DNA of 64,000 bases from Bacteroidota bacterium (GTDB lineage Bacteria > Bacteroidota > Bacteroidia > Cytophagales > Cyclobacteriaceae). Every line of letters begins with the position of its first letter. Within the stretch, counting starts at the first letter, position 1. The notes below the pieces were generated by a model. It worked only from the letters and a program-made list of their open reading frames with translations, was not told the origin of the DNA and did not search any database. The position numbers and the translations under genes are program-made. Location: the NCBI GenBank assembly GCA_024280115.1, contig JAJRQT010000166.1:1-64000 (forward strand), given 5' to 3'. Of the stretch, positions 63,147 through 64,000 are shown in pieces.

Positions 63147-64000
63147 CTATGGAATGGCAAATTCACTATCCTGTATCCCTGTATTTACTTCTATACTTTC
63201 TGCTGTAGCATTCATTTTCGTAGGACCCATCGGTAGTGAAATTGAATATGGAAATTTTACTCCTTCTACTTCTTTGTAATCTGCCAAATCAGTAGCTTGA
63301 ACTACCTCACCCTGAGGACTTTGAATGGTTTCACTTGTTCTCAATTTCAATCCGGTCCCGGTATCATAATAGTAAATTGTCTTGCTGCCGGAAGGTTTGG
63401 TGATTTCAATAGCATATGCATTTTTCCCATCTATTGATTCAATACCATTCAATTCTGTATCTAACCCCATATCTACAATGGCTAATTCAGCGATGATGGC
63501 CGCTTCAAATGCCATGTCCTTTTTTCGATTTTCATCGACAGGAACGGGTTGGCCCATTTGTTGAATACTCGCTTCCGTTCCATTAAAAACCGAGGTCATA
63601 ACAGCGTTTCCATCCATTGTCACTTTTGTTATTGACATATTGGGAGCTTTACCTAAAACAGTGATTTCCAATTCTCTGCCCTGCATTTCAGTTTTCATCA
63701 CCATTTTTATATCCTTTAAGGCCCGCGCATTGTCCTCACCTCCGATTGCAATAAGATAATTGTCCAAAACCTTTGCGGCTGTGAGTCCGGCAGGGATCTC
63801 GGCTTTTTTGGGGATATAATCGTTTCCATAAATATCATAGTAGGTAACTTCTCCAAATTGGGTGAGCTTATTGGCAATTTCAGAACCTTTACCAACTACT
63901 ACTATGTAAGCATTGTCTGGCTTGATATACTTTTTGGCCATTTCCTGAATGTCTTCTATCGTTACAGCATCCACTTTTTTAAGATAGTTTGTATAGTAAT
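63147..64000 (-). CDS. M16 metallopeptidase-like protein, C-terminal part (runs off the window)
   Basis: The frame is open to the window edge, where it reads YYTNYLKKVDAVTIEDIQEM followed by AKKYIKPDNAYIVVVG, the usual end of an M16 (insulinase-like) domain. After about residue 45 comes a long C-terminal region (ALKDIKMVMKTEMQGRELEI, MTSVFNGTEASIQQMGQPVP, FPYSISLPMGPTKMNATAES) resembling the outer-membrane-lipoprotein-like beta domain found fused to M16 proteins in Bacteroidota. The catalytic HxxEH region lies beyond the window. Probably periplasmic. Confidence 0.85.
   Translation of the reverse strand, partial: YYTNYLKKVDAVTIEDIQEMAKKYIKPDNAYIVVVGKGSEIANKLTQFGEVTYYDIYGNDYIPKKAEIPAGLTAAKVLDNYLIAIGGEDNARALKDIKMVMKTEMQGRELEITVLGKAPNMSITKVTMDGNAVMTSVFNGTEASIQQMGQPVPVDENRKKDMAFEAAIIAELAIVDMGLDTELNGIESIDGKNAYAIEITKPSGSKTIYYYDTGTGLKLRTSETIQSPQGEVVQATDLADYKEVEGVKFPYSISLPMGPTKMNATAESIEVNTGIQDSEFAIP

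Overview
The window looks like chromosomal DNA of a Bacteroidota bacterium, most plausibly a Cytophagales-type, perhaps marine, organism. The evidence is the low GC content, promoter-like TAnnTTTG boxes in place of the E. coli -10 box, many lipoproteins, a TonB-dependent receptor paired with a DUF4249 lipoprotein, Bat/DUF58 genes, a LytTR regulator paired with a beta-propeller sensor kinase, three CxPSR/CxPTR-type sulfatases, and family variants typical of the phylum. The taxonomic call is inference.

Layout. 0-4 kb: tRNA-Arg(TCT) with a clear terminator, a possible gene remnant, a sulfatase lipoprotein, and a Xre-RES toxin-antitoxin pair. 4-14 kb: a metallophosphoesterase, a GntR/HutC regulator directly upstream of deoC with a perfect palindromic operator over its promoter, a DUF58/BatD-like/BatA operon, mutS2, a ParE-type toxin-antitoxin pair, an omega-amidase-type nitrilase and peptide deformylase. 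14-24 kb: a YeiH-type exporter, a second sulfatase, a DMT permease, YigZ, a GYD protein, a BAHD-like acyltransferase, a MITE-like element and a BASS-family transporter broken by one in-frame stop. 24-39 kb: TonB receptor and DUF4249 partner, third sulfatase, DUF502 protein, aquaglyceroporin, a DUF547/GT2/rhodanese cluster, a decaying tandem family of small membrane proteins, and TrpB2. 39-42.8 kb: an ATPase_2/DUF234 protein and a repeat-rich zone with hairpin repeats around a helical hypothetical gene, plus a 21-bp-periodic array. 42.8-53.3 kb: five consecutive secreted or lipoprotein genes of mostly unknown function, on the same strand as a LytTR/ReG_prop two-component system. 53.4-64 kb: two exbD genes (the upstream one frameshifted at a canonical slippery heptamer), a REP-associated transposase with an in-frame TGA, an S9 peptidase, an FAD oxidoreductase, a class III cyclase, a large MscS channel and the 3' part of an M16 peptidase gene.

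Biological reading. Most of the window is ordinary housekeeping and envelope gene content. The points most worth a second look are: (1) a strictly phased 21-bp (seven-codon) degenerate array at 42422-42694; (2) the exbD gene whose conserved C-terminal tail is reachable only by a -1 shift at A_AAT_TTC; (3) a RAYT transposase with a Trp-to-TGA change and a 28-bp REP-like palindrome carried in frame; (4) a 252-bp element with perfect 15-bp terminal inverted repeats and a 5-bp flanking duplication; (5) the run of uncharacterised surface proteins beside a propeller sensor kinase; and (6) several genes in visible decay.
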